DNA of 64,000 nt, taken from Thermomonas alba (GTDB taxonomy: Bacteria; Pseudomonadota; Gammaproteobacteria; Xanthomonadales; Xanthomonadaceae). The translations under genes and the position numbers were made by a program. The stretch is taken from the NCBI RefSeq assembly GCF_022419205.1, contig NZ_JAJOZU010000001.1, forward strand, positions 372,001 through 436,000, in the 5' to 3' direction. Below, one piece after another: positions 55,805-64,000 of this stretch (its first letter is position 1; each line of letters starts with the position of its first letter). Under the pieces are notes generated by a model that was not told the origin of the DNA, did not search any database, and was given only the letters and a program-made list of their open reading frames with translations.

Positions 55805-57013
55805 ATGCAGCCTCATGTGTTCCCGCGCCGCATCCTGTTGTGCGTCAGCGGCAATAGCCCTCAGATCATCACGGAAACGCTCTACGCGCTGGCAGTGGAG
55901 ACGGGCGGGCGGCCGCCGTTCGTGCCGACCGAGATCCGCGTGCTGACCACGGCGCGCGGGGCGGAGCAGACGCGGCTTTCGCTGCTTGCGGAGGACCGCG
56001 CCATGCTCGCGCGGCTGTGCGAAGACTATGGGCTCGAGGGGATTCGCTTCGACGAAGAATGCATCGAGGTTTTCACGCGGGAGGACGGAAGTCCGCTGCA
56101 TGACATCGTGACTCCGGATGACAACCGGATTGCGGCGGATCACATCACCCGCCGGGTCGCGGAGCTGACGGCCGATCCCGACGCCGCGATTCATGCGTCG
56201 ATTGCCGGCGGCCGCAAGACGATGGGCTTTTATCTGGGATACGCGATGATCCTGTATGGACGCGAGCAGGACCGGGTGTCGCACGTCCTGGTCTCCGAGG
56301 GGTTCACCGAGCATCGCGATTTCTTCTTCAAGCCGAAGAAGCCGCGCACGCTGCAAGGGCCGCAGGGCTGGGAGATGAGCACGGCCGATGCGCAGATTCA
56401 TCTGGCGCAGATTCCCTTGGTGCGGCTGCGCAGCAGCGAGTTCGAGGCGCTCAGCGAGCGGCGGTTGGGGTTCGCCGATGCGGTCGAGCGCGCCAGCCGG
56501 CTGGCGCATGGGGTGGAACTGCGGATTCGGGTGGACCGTATGGCGGGCGAAGCCAGATGCGAGGCGCAGCTGGCTGGGCAGCGTCTTGCGCTTTCGAATA
56601 CGCAGGGGTTGTTCCTGCATTGGCTTGCGCTGCGCCGTTTGCACGGCGGGCAGGATGGCAGCCAGGGGCAGGTCTTGCGCGAGGCATTCAAGTATCCGCG
56701 CGGTTCCAGGCATGCCATGGGATATCTGGATGAGATTTTCGAACTTGCCAAGGACTGCTACGGCGAGATGTCGGCGGTCTATGCCAGCATCGAGGACAGC
56801 CTGAGCGGCAAGCCGGGACGAAGCCAGCGTGAGCCGGTCAAGTGGCTGGAGCCTTTGGTCAGCGGCATCAACAAGGAAATCCGCAAGCACTTCGGTGAGG
56901 TGGGCGTGCGGCGATATGGAATCGCGGGCGAGGGTGGCCGTGGGCAGAAGGTGTATTGCCTGGCGCTGCCGCCTTCGCAAATCGTCATCGAGGATGAAAA
57001 GAGCAGGGAGTGA
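55805..57013 (+). CDS. CRISPR-associated CARF-domain protein, NE0113 family, with winged-helix-like C-terminus (402 aa)
   Basis: A cyclic-oligoadenylate-sensor-type protein. The N-terminal CARF domain (about 8-175) has the family features LLCVSGNSPQIITETLYAL, LTTARGAEQTRLSLL, DYGLEGIRFDEECIEV and the ligand-loop SIAGGRKTMGFYLGYA (132-147), then DRVSHVLVS. These match TIGR02584 (Cas_NE0113), normally found in type III CRISPR-Cas loci. The C-terminal part (about 255-390, LSNTQGLFLHWLALRRL, WLEPLVSGINKEIRKHFG, YGIAGEGGRGQKVYCLAL) looks like a winged helix. I see no HEPN Rx4-6H motif, so a role as ligand-controlled regulator is more likely than RNase. GGGAG precedes ATG 55805. No cas10, csm or cmr gene is in the window. 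Followed by csx16 after 7 bp. Confidence 0.85.
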   Translation: MQPHVFPRRILLCVSGNSPQIITETLYALAVETGGRPPFVPTEIRVLTTARGAEQTRLSLLAEDRAMLARLCEDYGLEGIRFDEECIEVFTREDGSPLHDIVTPDDNRIAADHITRRVAELTADPDAAIHASIAGGRKTMGFYLGYAMILYGREQDRVSHVLVSEGFTEHRDFFFKPKKPRTLQGPQGWEMSTADAQIHLAQIPLVRLRSSEFEALSERRLGFADAVERASRLAHGVELRIRVDRMAGEARCEAQLAGQRLALSNTQGLFLHWLALRRLHGGQDGSQGQVLREAFKYPRGSRHAMGYLDEIFELAKDCYGEMSAVYASIEDSLSGKPGRSQREPVKWLEPLVSGINKEIRKHFGEVGVRRYGIAGEGGRGQKVYCLALPPSQIVIEDEKSRE

Positions 57014-57020
57014 CCACCCA

Positions 57021-57927
<907 letters not shown>

Positions 57928-57938
57928 GCGCGACCGCT

Positions 57939-58400
57939 TCAGCGGCGCCGGTCGAGTTCTTGGTCGAGTTCCTGGTCGAAGTTTTGCACCGCCAAGCTTA
58001 CTTCCCGCCACATCGCGACGCTGGCGGCCAGCAGGAACAGCACGCCGAGCACGGCCGTGATCGTAGGCAGGGCGCCAAGACGCGAACCCACCAGGGCATC
58101 CGCCGCCAGCGCGAGGCTGGTGCCGACGAAGCTGGCCAGCGCTGCATAGAGCAGGCGCAAGGCGCGTAGCACCAGATGCGCACGCTGGCGGTGCCGCTGG
58201 ATCTGCGCCTGGCGTTCAAACGCGTCCGGGGCATCGTGCTGCCAGGCACCGATCAGGCTGCGCAGGCGATCCACCACCCGCGCCAGGCGCGCGTTGGCCG
58301 ACGTCAGCAGGCCGGCGGTGGCGGTCAGAAAGAACGCCGGGGCGAGCATGGCCGTCAGCACGGCATGATGATCCGGAAGCGAGGCGGGAAGCGGCAGCAT
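57939..58400 (-). CDS. DUF2721 family membrane protein (153 aa)
   Basis: A three-span inner-membrane protein of unknown function. Segments are [30 protein letters not shown] (span 1 followed by the family's R-rich cytoplasmic stretch), [18 protein letters not shown] and [17 protein letters not shown]. The acidic-basic C-terminus repeats [12 protein letters not shown]. The ordered pattern Pro-Ala-Phe-Phe then NARL matches DUF2721. The ATG at 58400 has GGAG eight bases upstream; an ATG at 58412 would add four residues. It is divergent from orn. Confidence 0.82.
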   Translation of the reverse strand: MLPLPASLPDHHAVLTAMLAPAFFLTATAGLLTSANARLARVVDRLRSLIGAWQHDAPDAFERQAQIQRHRQRAHLVLRALRLLYAALASFVGTSLALAADALVGSRLGALPTITAVLGVLFLLAASVAMWREVSLAVQNFDQELDQELDRRR

Positions 58401-58458
58401 TGCAATCTCCATTGCGCTAGCCAGTATCATGCGCACAGCCGATGACAAGTGCGAGCCC

Positions 58459-59028
58459 ATGACGACTGATTCGCCGAAAGACCGTTTGATCTGGATCGAT
58501 CTGGAGATGACCGGTCTGGATACCGCACGCGACGGGATTCTGGAGATCGCAACGGTCGTCACCGATGCCCAGCTCAATGTGCTGGCGGAAGGCCCGGCGC
58601 TGGCGATCGCGCATCCGCTCGAGGTGCTGGAGGCGATGGACGAGTGGAACCGCACCCAGCATCGCAAGTCCGGGTTGTGGCAGCGGGTGCTCGAAGAAGG
58701 CGTGCCGCTGGCGGAGGCGGAGGCGCGCACCCTGGCCTTCCTGCGTGAGTGGGTTCCGGCCAACGCTTCGCCCATGTGCGGCAACTCGATCTGCCAGGAT
58801 CGGCGTTTCCTGCACCGGCTGATGCCGGCGTTGGAGGCGCATTTCCACTACCGCAACCTGGACGTGAGCACGCTCAAGGAGCTGGCGCGGCGCTGGGCGC
58901 CGCAGGTGCTGGACGGATTCCAGAAGGAGTCCGCGCACACCGCCTTGAGCGATGTGCACGATTCGATCGCGGAGCTGCGCCACTACCGCGCCTTCATGGG
59001 CGCGTTGAGCGGCCTGCCGGCCGCCTGA
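58459..59028 (+). CDS. orn: oligoribonuclease (189 aa)
   Basis: A 3'-5' exonuclease that degrades 2-mer RNAs and the c-di-GMP product pGpG. It is a DEDDh enzyme: D and E in [13 protein letters not shown] in [12 protein letters not shown], and the H and D in [15 protein letters not shown]. At 189 residues the length is typical (E. coli 181). ATG 58459 opens the conserved part; ten upstream codons are open but atypical. Because the GGDEF-EAL protein at 35.7 kb would yield pGpG, Orn is expected to finish that pathway. Confidence 0.96.
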   Translation: MTTDSPKDRLIWIDLEMTGLDTARDGILEIATVVTDAQLNVLAEGPALAIAHPLEVLEAMDEWNRTQHRKSGLWQRVLEEGVPLAEAEARTLAFLREWVPANASPMCGNSICQDRRFLHRLMPALEAHFHYRNLDVSTLKELARRWAPQVLDGFQKESAHTALSDVHDSIAELRHYRAFMGALSGLPAA

Positions 59029-59046
59029 GGATCAGGCGCGAATCAA

Positions 59047-59883
59047 TCAGTCCTTCGCGGCCGCCGGCGCCGGCTCGGCGTAGTACACATGCAGGTCGCG
59101 CTGCGGGTAGGGGATGCTCAGCCCGTTGGCGGCGAACGCATCGCGCACCGCCTCGATGATCTCGCTGCGCGCATCCATATGGTCATCGTTGCGGGTGAAG
59201 GCGTACAGCGTCAGGGTGATGCTGCTGTCGGCCAGCGCCACGATGCGCACCACCGGCGGCGGATCGTCCACCACGGCGGGATGCTGCCGGGCGATTTCAA
59301 GCAGCAGCGCGCGCGCTTTTTTCAGGTCATCGTCATAGCCCACGCCCACCGTCACCTCCATGCGCCGCAGCGGCAGGGTGGAGTAGTTGACGATCTGGGT
59401 GGTCGTGATCTGGCTGTTGGGCAGGATGATCATGCGATGGTCGAAGCTGCGCAGCCAGGTCTGGAACACCCGGATTTCCTGCACGATGCCCTCCTGGCCG
59501 GCGATGACCACGTGATCGCCGGCGCGGAACGGACGCAGGACGATCAGCATGACTCCCGCGGCGATGTTGGACAGCGAGTCCTTGATCGCCAGGCCCACCG
59601 CCAGGCCAGCGGCGCCGAGCAGGGCGAACATCGAGGTGGTCGGAACGCCCAGTGCGGTCAGCGCGGTCATGATGACCAGCACGATCATCACCGCATAGGC
59701 GATGTTGCGCAGGAAACCGCCAAGGGTGGCATCCACCCCGGCGCGGGTCAGCACCCGGTCCAGCCCGCGTGCGAGGCGGCGTGCCAGCCAGCGGCCCAGC
59801 AGGAAGATCAGGATCGCCGCGAGCACGCGCAGCCCCCAGGTCTCGAGCAGGCCGAGCCAGTCGATCCTGCGCACGTCGCGCAT
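59047..59883 (-). CDS. small-conductance mechanosensitive channel, MscS family (278 aa)
   Basis: An osmotic-shock release channel. Three transmembrane helices (about 10-30, 60-82 and the pore-lining TM3 near 85-110) precede the cytoplasmic beta and alpha-beta domains. TM3 has the glycine/alanine pattern AGLAVGLAIKDSLSNIAAG seen in MscS. FRAGDHVVIAGQEGIVQEI and LPNSQITTTQIVNYS are conserved. Length matches E. coli MscS (286). The start at 59883 is the first ATG; a GTG at 59937, five bases after the ppsA stop, would add 18 residues, and neither has a good Shine-Dalgarno. It follows ppsA on the same strand. Confidence 0.9.
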   Translation of the reverse strand: MRDVRRIDWLGLLETWGLRVLAAILIFLLGRWLARRLARGLDRVLTRAGVDATLGGFLRNIAYAVMIVLVIMTALTALGVPTTSMFALLGAAGLAVGLAIKDSLSNIAAGVMLIVLRPFRAGDHVVIAGQEGIVQEIRVFQTWLRSFDHRMIILPNSQITTTQIVNYSTLPLRRMEVTVGVGYDDDLKKARALLLEIARQHPAVVDDPPPVVRIVALADSSITLTLYAFTRNDDHMDARSEIIEAVRDAFAANGLSIPYPQRDLHVYYAEPAPAAAKD

Positions 59884-59942
59884 CAGGTCGATGGCGTCGC
59901 GGTGGATCGCAGTAGTGGCGGGTTGTCGCAGCCCCACGGTGC

Positions 59943-62327
59943 TCAGGCCGACTTCGCCTTGGCCAGCGCCAGCCAGGTGTCGACCACGGTGTCGGGGTTC
60001 AGCGACACCGACTCGATGCCCTGTTCCATCAGCCATTGCGCCAGGTCGGGATGATCGCTCGGACCCTGGCCGCAGATGCCGATGTACTTGCCCTTGGCGC
60101 GGGCGGAATGGATCGCCATCGCCAGCATTTTCTTGACCGCGGGGTCGCGCTCGTCGAACAGGCCGGCGACGATCGCGCTGTCGCGATCCAGCCCCAGGGT
60201 GAGCTGGGTCATGTCGTTGGAGCCGATCGAGAAGCCGTCGAAGATGTCCAGGAACTCGTCGGCCAGCAGCGCGTTGGACGGCACCTCGCACATCATGATC
60301 ACCTTCAGGCCGTGCTCGCCCTGCACCAGGCCGTTCTCGCGCAGGACTTCAATCACTTTGCGCCCTTCATCGAGGGTGCGCACGAACGGGATCATCACCC
60401 ACACATTGGCAAGCCCCATTCCCTCGCGCACGCGCTTGACCGCCACGCACTCCAGCGCGAACGCGTCCTTGAAGCTGGGATCGACATAGCGCGAGGCGCC
60501 GCGGAACCCGATCATCGGGTTTTCCTCGTGCGGCTCGTAACGGCTGCCGCCGAGCAGGTTGGCGTATTCGTTGGACTTGAAGTCCGACAGGCGCACGATC
60601 ACCGGCTTGGGATAGACCGAGGCCGCGATGGTGGCGATGCCTTCCTTCAGGCGCTCGATGTAGAACTCCACCGGGCTGGCATAGCCCGCGGTGCGGGCGT
60701 CGATCTTCGCCTTGGTGGCGGCGTCCTGGGTGTCGTATTCGAGCAGCGCCTTTGGATGCACGCCGATGTGGCTGGCGATGATCATCTCCAGTCGGGCCAG
60801 GCCGATGCCCGCATTGGGAAGCATCCCGAAGTCGAACGCGCGCTCTGGGTTGGCGACGTTCATCATGATCTTCAGCGGAGCTTCCGGCATGTTGCCGAGA
60901 TCGGTGGTGGTGCGCTCGAAGGGCAGGGCGCCGGCATAGATGTAGCCGGTATCGCCCTCGGCGCAGCTGACGGTCACGGTATCGCCATCGCGGATGGTCT
61001 CCAGCGCGTTGCCGGTGCCGACCACCGCCGGCACGCCCAGCTCGCGGGCGATGATCGCGGCGTGGCAGGTGCGGCCGCCGCGATTGGTGACGATGGCGGC
61101 GCTGCGCTTCATCACCGGCTCCCAGTCGGGGTCGGTCATGTCCGCGATCAGCACGTCGCCAGGCTGCACTTTGTGCATGTCCTCGAGCGTGCGCACCACG
61201 CGCGCGGTGCCGACCCCGATCTTGTGGCCGATGGCGCGGCCTTCGGCCAGCACCTGGCCACGCTGTTGCAGGGTGTAGCGTTCGATCTGAGTGGCGTGCG
61301 CGCGCGATTTCACCGTTTCCGGACGCGCCTGCAGGATGTAGAGCTTGCCGGTGTGGCCGTCCTTGCCCCATTCGATATCCATCGGGCGGCCATAGTGCTG
61401 CTCGATGATCAGCGCTTGGCGCGCCAGCGCGTGCACGTCCTCATCGGTGATGGAGAACCGCGCGCGCAGCTCGGCGGGCGTTTCCTCGGTGCGCACGCGC
61501 TCGCCCGGCACGTCGGAATAAACCATGCGCAGCTGCTTGCTGCCCAGCGAGCGGCGCAGGATCGCCGGCTTGCCGGCCTGCAGGGTCGGCTTGAACACGT
61601 AGAACTCGTCGGGATTGACCGCGCCCTGCACGACCATCTCGCCCAGGCCGTAGCTGGAGGTGATGAACACCACGTCGCGGAAGCCGGACTCGGTGTCGAG
61701 GGTGAACAGCACGCCGGAGGCGCCGACGTCGGAGCGCACCATCAGCTGCACGCCGGCGGAGAGGAACACGTCCTCGTGCTTGAAGCCGTGGTGCACGCGG
61801 TAGGCGATCGCGCGGTCGTTGTACAGGCTGGCGAAGACTTCCTTCACCTTGCGCACCACGTCGTCCGCGCCGGTGACGTTGAGGAAGGTTTCCTGCTGGC
61901 CGGCGAAGCTGGCATCCGGCAGATCCTCGGCAGTGGCCGAGGAGCGCACCGCGACCGCGACGTCGCTCGCGCCGGCCTCGCTGCACAGCGTGGCGTAGGC
62001 GCTGCGGATGTCGGTCTCCAGCTCCGGCTGCAAGGGCGCGTCCACGACCCAGCGGCGGATCTCGGCCCCGGCGGCGGTCAGCGCGGGCACGTCTTCCACG
62101 TCGAGCCCGGCCAGCCGGTCATAAATGCGGGCATGCAGATCGTTGTGTGCGATGAAGGCCTTGAACGCGTCGGCAGTGGTAGCGAAGCCGCCGGGGACGG
62201 AGACCCCGAGTCCGGACAGCTGGCCGATCATCTCGCCGAGCGAGGCGTTCTTTCCGCCCACCTGGGCGAGGTCGGACAGGCGCAGTTCGTTCAACCAAAG
62301 GATGTTGCGGGTCAAGGCAGGCTCCAT
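59943..62327 (-). CDS. ppsA: phosphoenolpyruvate synthase (794 aa)
   Basis: Makes PEP from pyruvate and ATP for gluconeogenesis. The N-terminal ATP-grasp domain (about 15-340, [26 protein letters not shown]) is followed by a phosphohistidine domain with catalytic H422 ([16 protein letters not shown]. coli uses H421) and a C-terminal TIM barrel (about 480-790, [33 protein letters not shown]). Length equals E. coli PpsA (792). Divergent from ppsR, its own kinase/phosphatase regulator, with 61 bp between start codons. Confidence 0.97.
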   Translation of the reverse strand: MEPALTRNILWLNELRLSDLAQVGGKNASLGEMIGQLSGLGVSVPGGFATTADAFKAFIAHNDLHARIYDRLAGLDVEDVPALTAAGAEIRRWVVDAPLQPELETDIRSAYATLCSEAGASDVAVAVRSSATAEDLPDASFAGQQETFLNVTGADDVVRKVKEVFASLYNDRAIAYRVHHGFKHEDVFLSAGVQLMVRSDVGASGVLFTLDTESGFRDVVFITSSYGLGEMVVQGAVNPDEFYVFKPTLQAGKPAILRRSLGSKQLRMVYSDVPGERVRTEETPAELRARFSITDEDVHALARQALIIEQHYGRPMDIEWGKDGHTGKLYILQARPETVKSRAHATQIERYTLQQRGQVLAEGRAIGHKIGVGTARVVRTLEDMHKVQPGDVLIADMTDPDWEPVMKRSAAIVTNRGGRTCHAAIIARELGVPAVVGTGNALETIRDGDTVTVSCAEGDTGYIYAGALPFERTTTDLGNMPEAPLKIMMNVANPERAFDFGMLPNAGIGLARLEMIIASHIGVHPKALLEYDTQDAATKAKIDARTAGYASPVEFYIERLKEGIATIAASVYPKPVIVRLSDFKSNEYANLLGGSRYEPHEENPMIGFRGASRYVDPSFKDAFALECVAVKRVREGMGLANVWVMIPFVRTLDEGRKVIEVLRENGLVQGEHGLKVIMMCEVPSNALLADEFLDIFDGFSIGSNDMTQLTLGLDRDSAIVAGLFDERDPAVKKMLAMAIHSARAKGKYIGICGQGPSDHPDLAQWLMEQGIESVSLNPDTVVDTWLALAKAKSA

Positions 62328-62388
62328 CGGGGCGGCGCGGTCGCGCGAATCACGTTATTTTAGCCGCTGTTCGTCAGCGAGGATCAGC

Positions 62389-63210
62389 ATGCCCGACGCG
62401 CGCCCGGTTTTTTTCGTGTCGGATGGCACCGGCATCACCGCCGAAACCATCGGCCACAGCCTGCTCACCCAGTTCGCAGGGCAGCGGTTTTCCAGCGATC
62501 GCCTGCCGTTCGTGGATTCCATCGAAAAAGCGCGTGAGGCTGCCGACAAGATCCGGCAGACGGCGCAGGCGACCGGCCTGCGTCCGATCGTGGTCAGTTC
62601 CTGCGTGGATCCGGCGTTGACCGCGACTCTGGCCGAGAGCGGCGCCCTGATTCTGGACGTGTTCGCGCCGTTCATCGGGCCGCTGGAGCGCGAGCTCGGA
62701 CAGCCACGACAGCCGCGCGTGGGGCAGGCGCATGGGATCGTCGATTTCGAGGCCTATCATCGGCGCATCAACGCGATGAACTACGCGCTCGCCTACGATG
62801 ATGGCGCCCGCCTGGATTACAGCGATGCCGACCTGATCCTGGTGGGCGTCTCCCGCGCGGGCAAGACCCCGACGTGCGTATATCTTGCGCTGCATCACGG
62901 TGTGCGTGCCGCCAACTATCCGCTGACCCCGGAAGACTTGGAAAGCGAGCGTCTTCCAGCGGTGCTGCGTCCGCATCGCGCCAAGCTGTTCGGGCTGACC
63001 ATCGATCCGGCGCGGTTGCACCAGATCCGGCAGGAGCGGCGGCCCAACTCGCGCTATGCGCAGCTGGAGACCTGCCGGCGCGAGGTCGCGCAGGCCGAGG
63101 CCATGCTGCGGCGGGAGGGGATCGAAATGCTGAGCACCACGCACGCCTCGATCGAGGAAATCGCCAGCCGGGTGATGGAGGCGCTCGGCCTCGACCGCGA
63201 GATGTTCTGA
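62389..63210 (+). CDS. ppsR: PEP synthase regulatory kinase/pyrophosphorylase (273 aa)
   Basis: A DUF299-family protein that inactivates PpsA by ADP-dependent phosphorylation of a threonine and reactivates it by phosphate-dependent removal. The P-loop-like [10 protein letters not shown] is intact, and the N-terminal [20 protein letters not shown] and central AYDDG segments are family-typical. GAGGA lies six bases before ATG 62389; the open frame runs upstream across the end of ppsA antisense and is not used. Head-to-head with ppsA, the standard arrangement. Confidence 0.95.
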   Translation: MPDARPVFFVSDGTGITAETIGHSLLTQFAGQRFSSDRLPFVDSIEKAREAADKIRQTAQATGLRPIVVSSCVDPALTATLAESGALILDVFAPFIGPLERELGQPRQPRVGQAHGIVDFEAYHRRINAMNYALAYDDGARLDYSDADLILVGVSRAGKTPTCVYLALHHGVRAANYPLTPEDLESERLPAVLRPHRAKLFGLTIDPARLHQIRQERRPNSRYAQLETCRREVAQAEAMLRREGIEMLSTTHASIEEIASRVMEALGLDREMF

Positions 63211-63297
63211 AGAACGCGCGCGACTTCCTCAGCGTGCGCCGGCGGTGAGCATCCGTCAATCCTGCCGTCCTCGGTGCGGCGCGTGTAGGATCGGCGC

Positions 63298-63804
63298 ATG
63301 AGTCTTGCCATCGCACGCCGTCAGCGCATTCCCAGCCTCAGCCGCTTTGGCTGGCTGATGGCGCTATACGCCGAGAACCATGCCCGTCTGCAGCGCCTGT
63401 TCGATGTCGGGCATCTGCCGCGCGGGGTGTATGTCTCCACGATCGGCGACGGGCTCGACGTGCGCATCGAGGTGCTGGAGCAGCACGCCTACACCAGCGA
63501 GCTGCGCATGAGCTATGGGCTGATCGACCCGCACACCGGTCTGGCCGATCCGTCCGCGCATCTGCGCCTGTATCGCGATGCGCGCCAGGTGGAAGCCACG
63601 CACTGCTATGCCGGGCGCCGCTGGCAGGATGTGATCGGCATGTTCCCGCCGCCCGCGCGCATCCTCGATCACCGTCTGCGCATGAACACCTTCCTCGGCA
63701 AGTGGCTGCAATATCTGGCCGAGTGCGGGCACGGCATGGCCACGCTGCGTTCCCTTGAGCAGGCCGGTTGCGCCGCTGCGGCAGGGCAGGCGCAGGACGG
63801 CTGA
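63298..63804 (+). CDS. DUF1249 family protein (168 aa)
   Basis: A conserved gammaproteobacterial protein of unknown function. DUF1249 features are RFGWLMALYAENHARLQRLF at the N-terminus, LDVRIEVLEQHAYTSELRMSY, LRLYRDARQVEATHC (typical HxC end of a strand) and the C-terminal RMNTFLGKWLQYLAECGHG. ATG 63298 follows AGGA by 9 nt. Last protein gene of the window before a tRNA operon. Confidence 0.88.
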   Translation: MSLAIARRQRIPSLSRFGWLMALYAENHARLQRLFDVGHLPRGVYVSTIGDGLDVRIEVLEQHAYTSELRMSYGLIDPHTGLADPSAHLRLYRDARQVEATHCYAGRRWQDVIGMFPPPARILDHRLRMNTFLGKWLQYLAECGHGMATLRSLEQAGCAAAAGQAQDG

Positions 63805-63824
63805 TCATTTCGTTGAAAAACCTC

Positions 63825-63853
63825 TTGACGGTTTTCGATTTGCGCCTCACAAT
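63825..63853 (+). promoter_or_regulatory. promoter of the tRNA operon
   Basis: TTGACG at 63825-63830, a 17-nt spacer, and CACAAT at 63848-63853, followed by a GC-rich discriminator (GCGCGTCC) before the expected start point near 63860. GC-rich discriminators mark stringently controlled stable-RNA promoters. Confidence 0.65.
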
Positions 63854-63873
63854 GCGCGTCCTTTCCAGCCCGT

Positions 63874-63949
63874 GGGGCCATAGCTCAGCTGGGAGAGCGC
63901 CTGCATGGCATGCAGGAGGTCGCCGGTTCGATCCCGGCTGGCTCCACCA
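63874..63949 (+). tRNA. tRNA-Ala (anticodon GGC)
   Basis: A complete 76-nt cloverleaf with encoded CCA. The acceptor stem GGGGCCA pairs with TGGCTCC (one G-T). The D-arm is AGCTCAGCTGGGAGAGC; the anticodon stem CCTGC / GCAGG encloses ATGGCAT, whose middle three bases GGC read alanine codon GCC. The T-arm is CCGGTTCGATCCCGG and the discriminator A is followed by CCA. Confidence 0.97.
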
Positions 63950-63972
63950 CGTTTCGACGCGTTTTCGGTACT

Positions 63973-64000
63973 GTCCCCATCGTCTAGAGGCCTAGGACAT
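63973..64000 (+). tRNA. 5' part of tRNA-Glu
   Basis: The last 28 bases read GTCCCCATCGTCTAGAGG and CCTAGGACAT, the acceptor and D-arm of tRNA-Glu as in E. coli (GUCCCC UUCGUCUAGAGG). The anticodon lies beyond the window. It follows tRNA-Ala by 23 bp and probably shares its transcript. Confidence 0.9.

Noticed and set aside
55805-57013. Csm6-type HEPN ribonuclease for the CARF protein.
   Set aside because: The C-terminal half has no R-x4-6-H motif. The nearby RGSRH and RRLH patterns have the wrong spacing and lie in a winged-helix-like context.

Overview
The window is a high-GC bacterial chromosome segment that reads best as a member of the Xanthomonadaceae (Lysobacter/Luteimonas/Thermomonas/Xanthomonas type). 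The reasons are gene content and order: sucA-sucB-lpdA, a methionine synthase split into two overlapping genes behind an ArsR-methyltransferase regulator, a YtrA-type GntR/ABC operon, a very large NAD-glutamate dehydrogenase, ppsA/ppsR, and a TonB-dependent receptor facing a GntP permease. The lineage is an inference from gene families; no rRNA gene is present.

Layout. 1-2.4 kb: stress proteins (peroxiredoxin, small heat-shock protein behind a RpoH-like promoter, CbpA). 2.6-10.4 kb, minus strand: PilH-like regulator, then acuI, a LOG-family gene, a 52-aa membrane protein, lpdA, sucB and sucA (2-oxoglutarate dehydrogenase complex). 10.6-13.7 kb: DUF7931-like gene, roxA, purB, overlapping or nearly so. 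13.8-16.8 kb: fumC and two lipoproteins. 16.8-19.4 kb: an ABC exporter operon controlled by its own GntR repressor, with a readable promoter and operator. 19.6-23.6 kb: two FKBP isomerases, ugd, slyX, DUF2058. 23.6-28.4 kb: split metH and its probable regulator. 28.7-39.3 kb: acyl-CoA dehydrogenase, NAD-GDH, nadK, a CHASE-PAS-GGDEF-EAL protein, 5'-nucleotidase. 39.3-45.8 kb, minus: Oxidored-like protein, tex, MFS transporter, dinB, GntP permease. 46-54.3 kb: TonB receptor, a CrbS-like SSF histidine kinase, Nudix hydrolase, zinc alcohol dehydrogenase, and a CrbR-like regulator. 57.4-64 kb: tadA, DUF2721, orn, mscS, ppsA, ppsR, DUF1249, tRNA-Ala and the start of tRNA-Glu.

The accessory island is 54.4-57.4 kb, between crbR and tadA. 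It holds a 75-codon relic of a Cas6 endoribonuclease (minus strand), a membrane protein with a HELGH zinc-protease motif, a cysteine-rich single-span membrane protein, a CARF-domain protein of the CRISPR-associated NE0113 family with a winged-helix-like C-terminus, and Csx16. No Cas10, effector-complex gene, adaptation gene or repeat array is present. The reading offered here is a leftover or repurposed cyclic-oligonucleotide signalling module of a lost type III CRISPR-Cas locus, now coupled in tandem to a membrane protease pair.

Two kinds of repeat stand out. A structured element of about 154-180 bp occurs twice in opposite orientation (2.4 and 15.9 kb). The better copy is flanked by TA dinucleotides, has imperfect terminal inverted repeats and folds into five consecutive hairpins, like a MITE. 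Between 53.39 and 53.63 kb a diverged tandem duplication carries six DnaA-box-like 9-mers, one matching the consensus exactly, far from any dnaA/dnaN gene.
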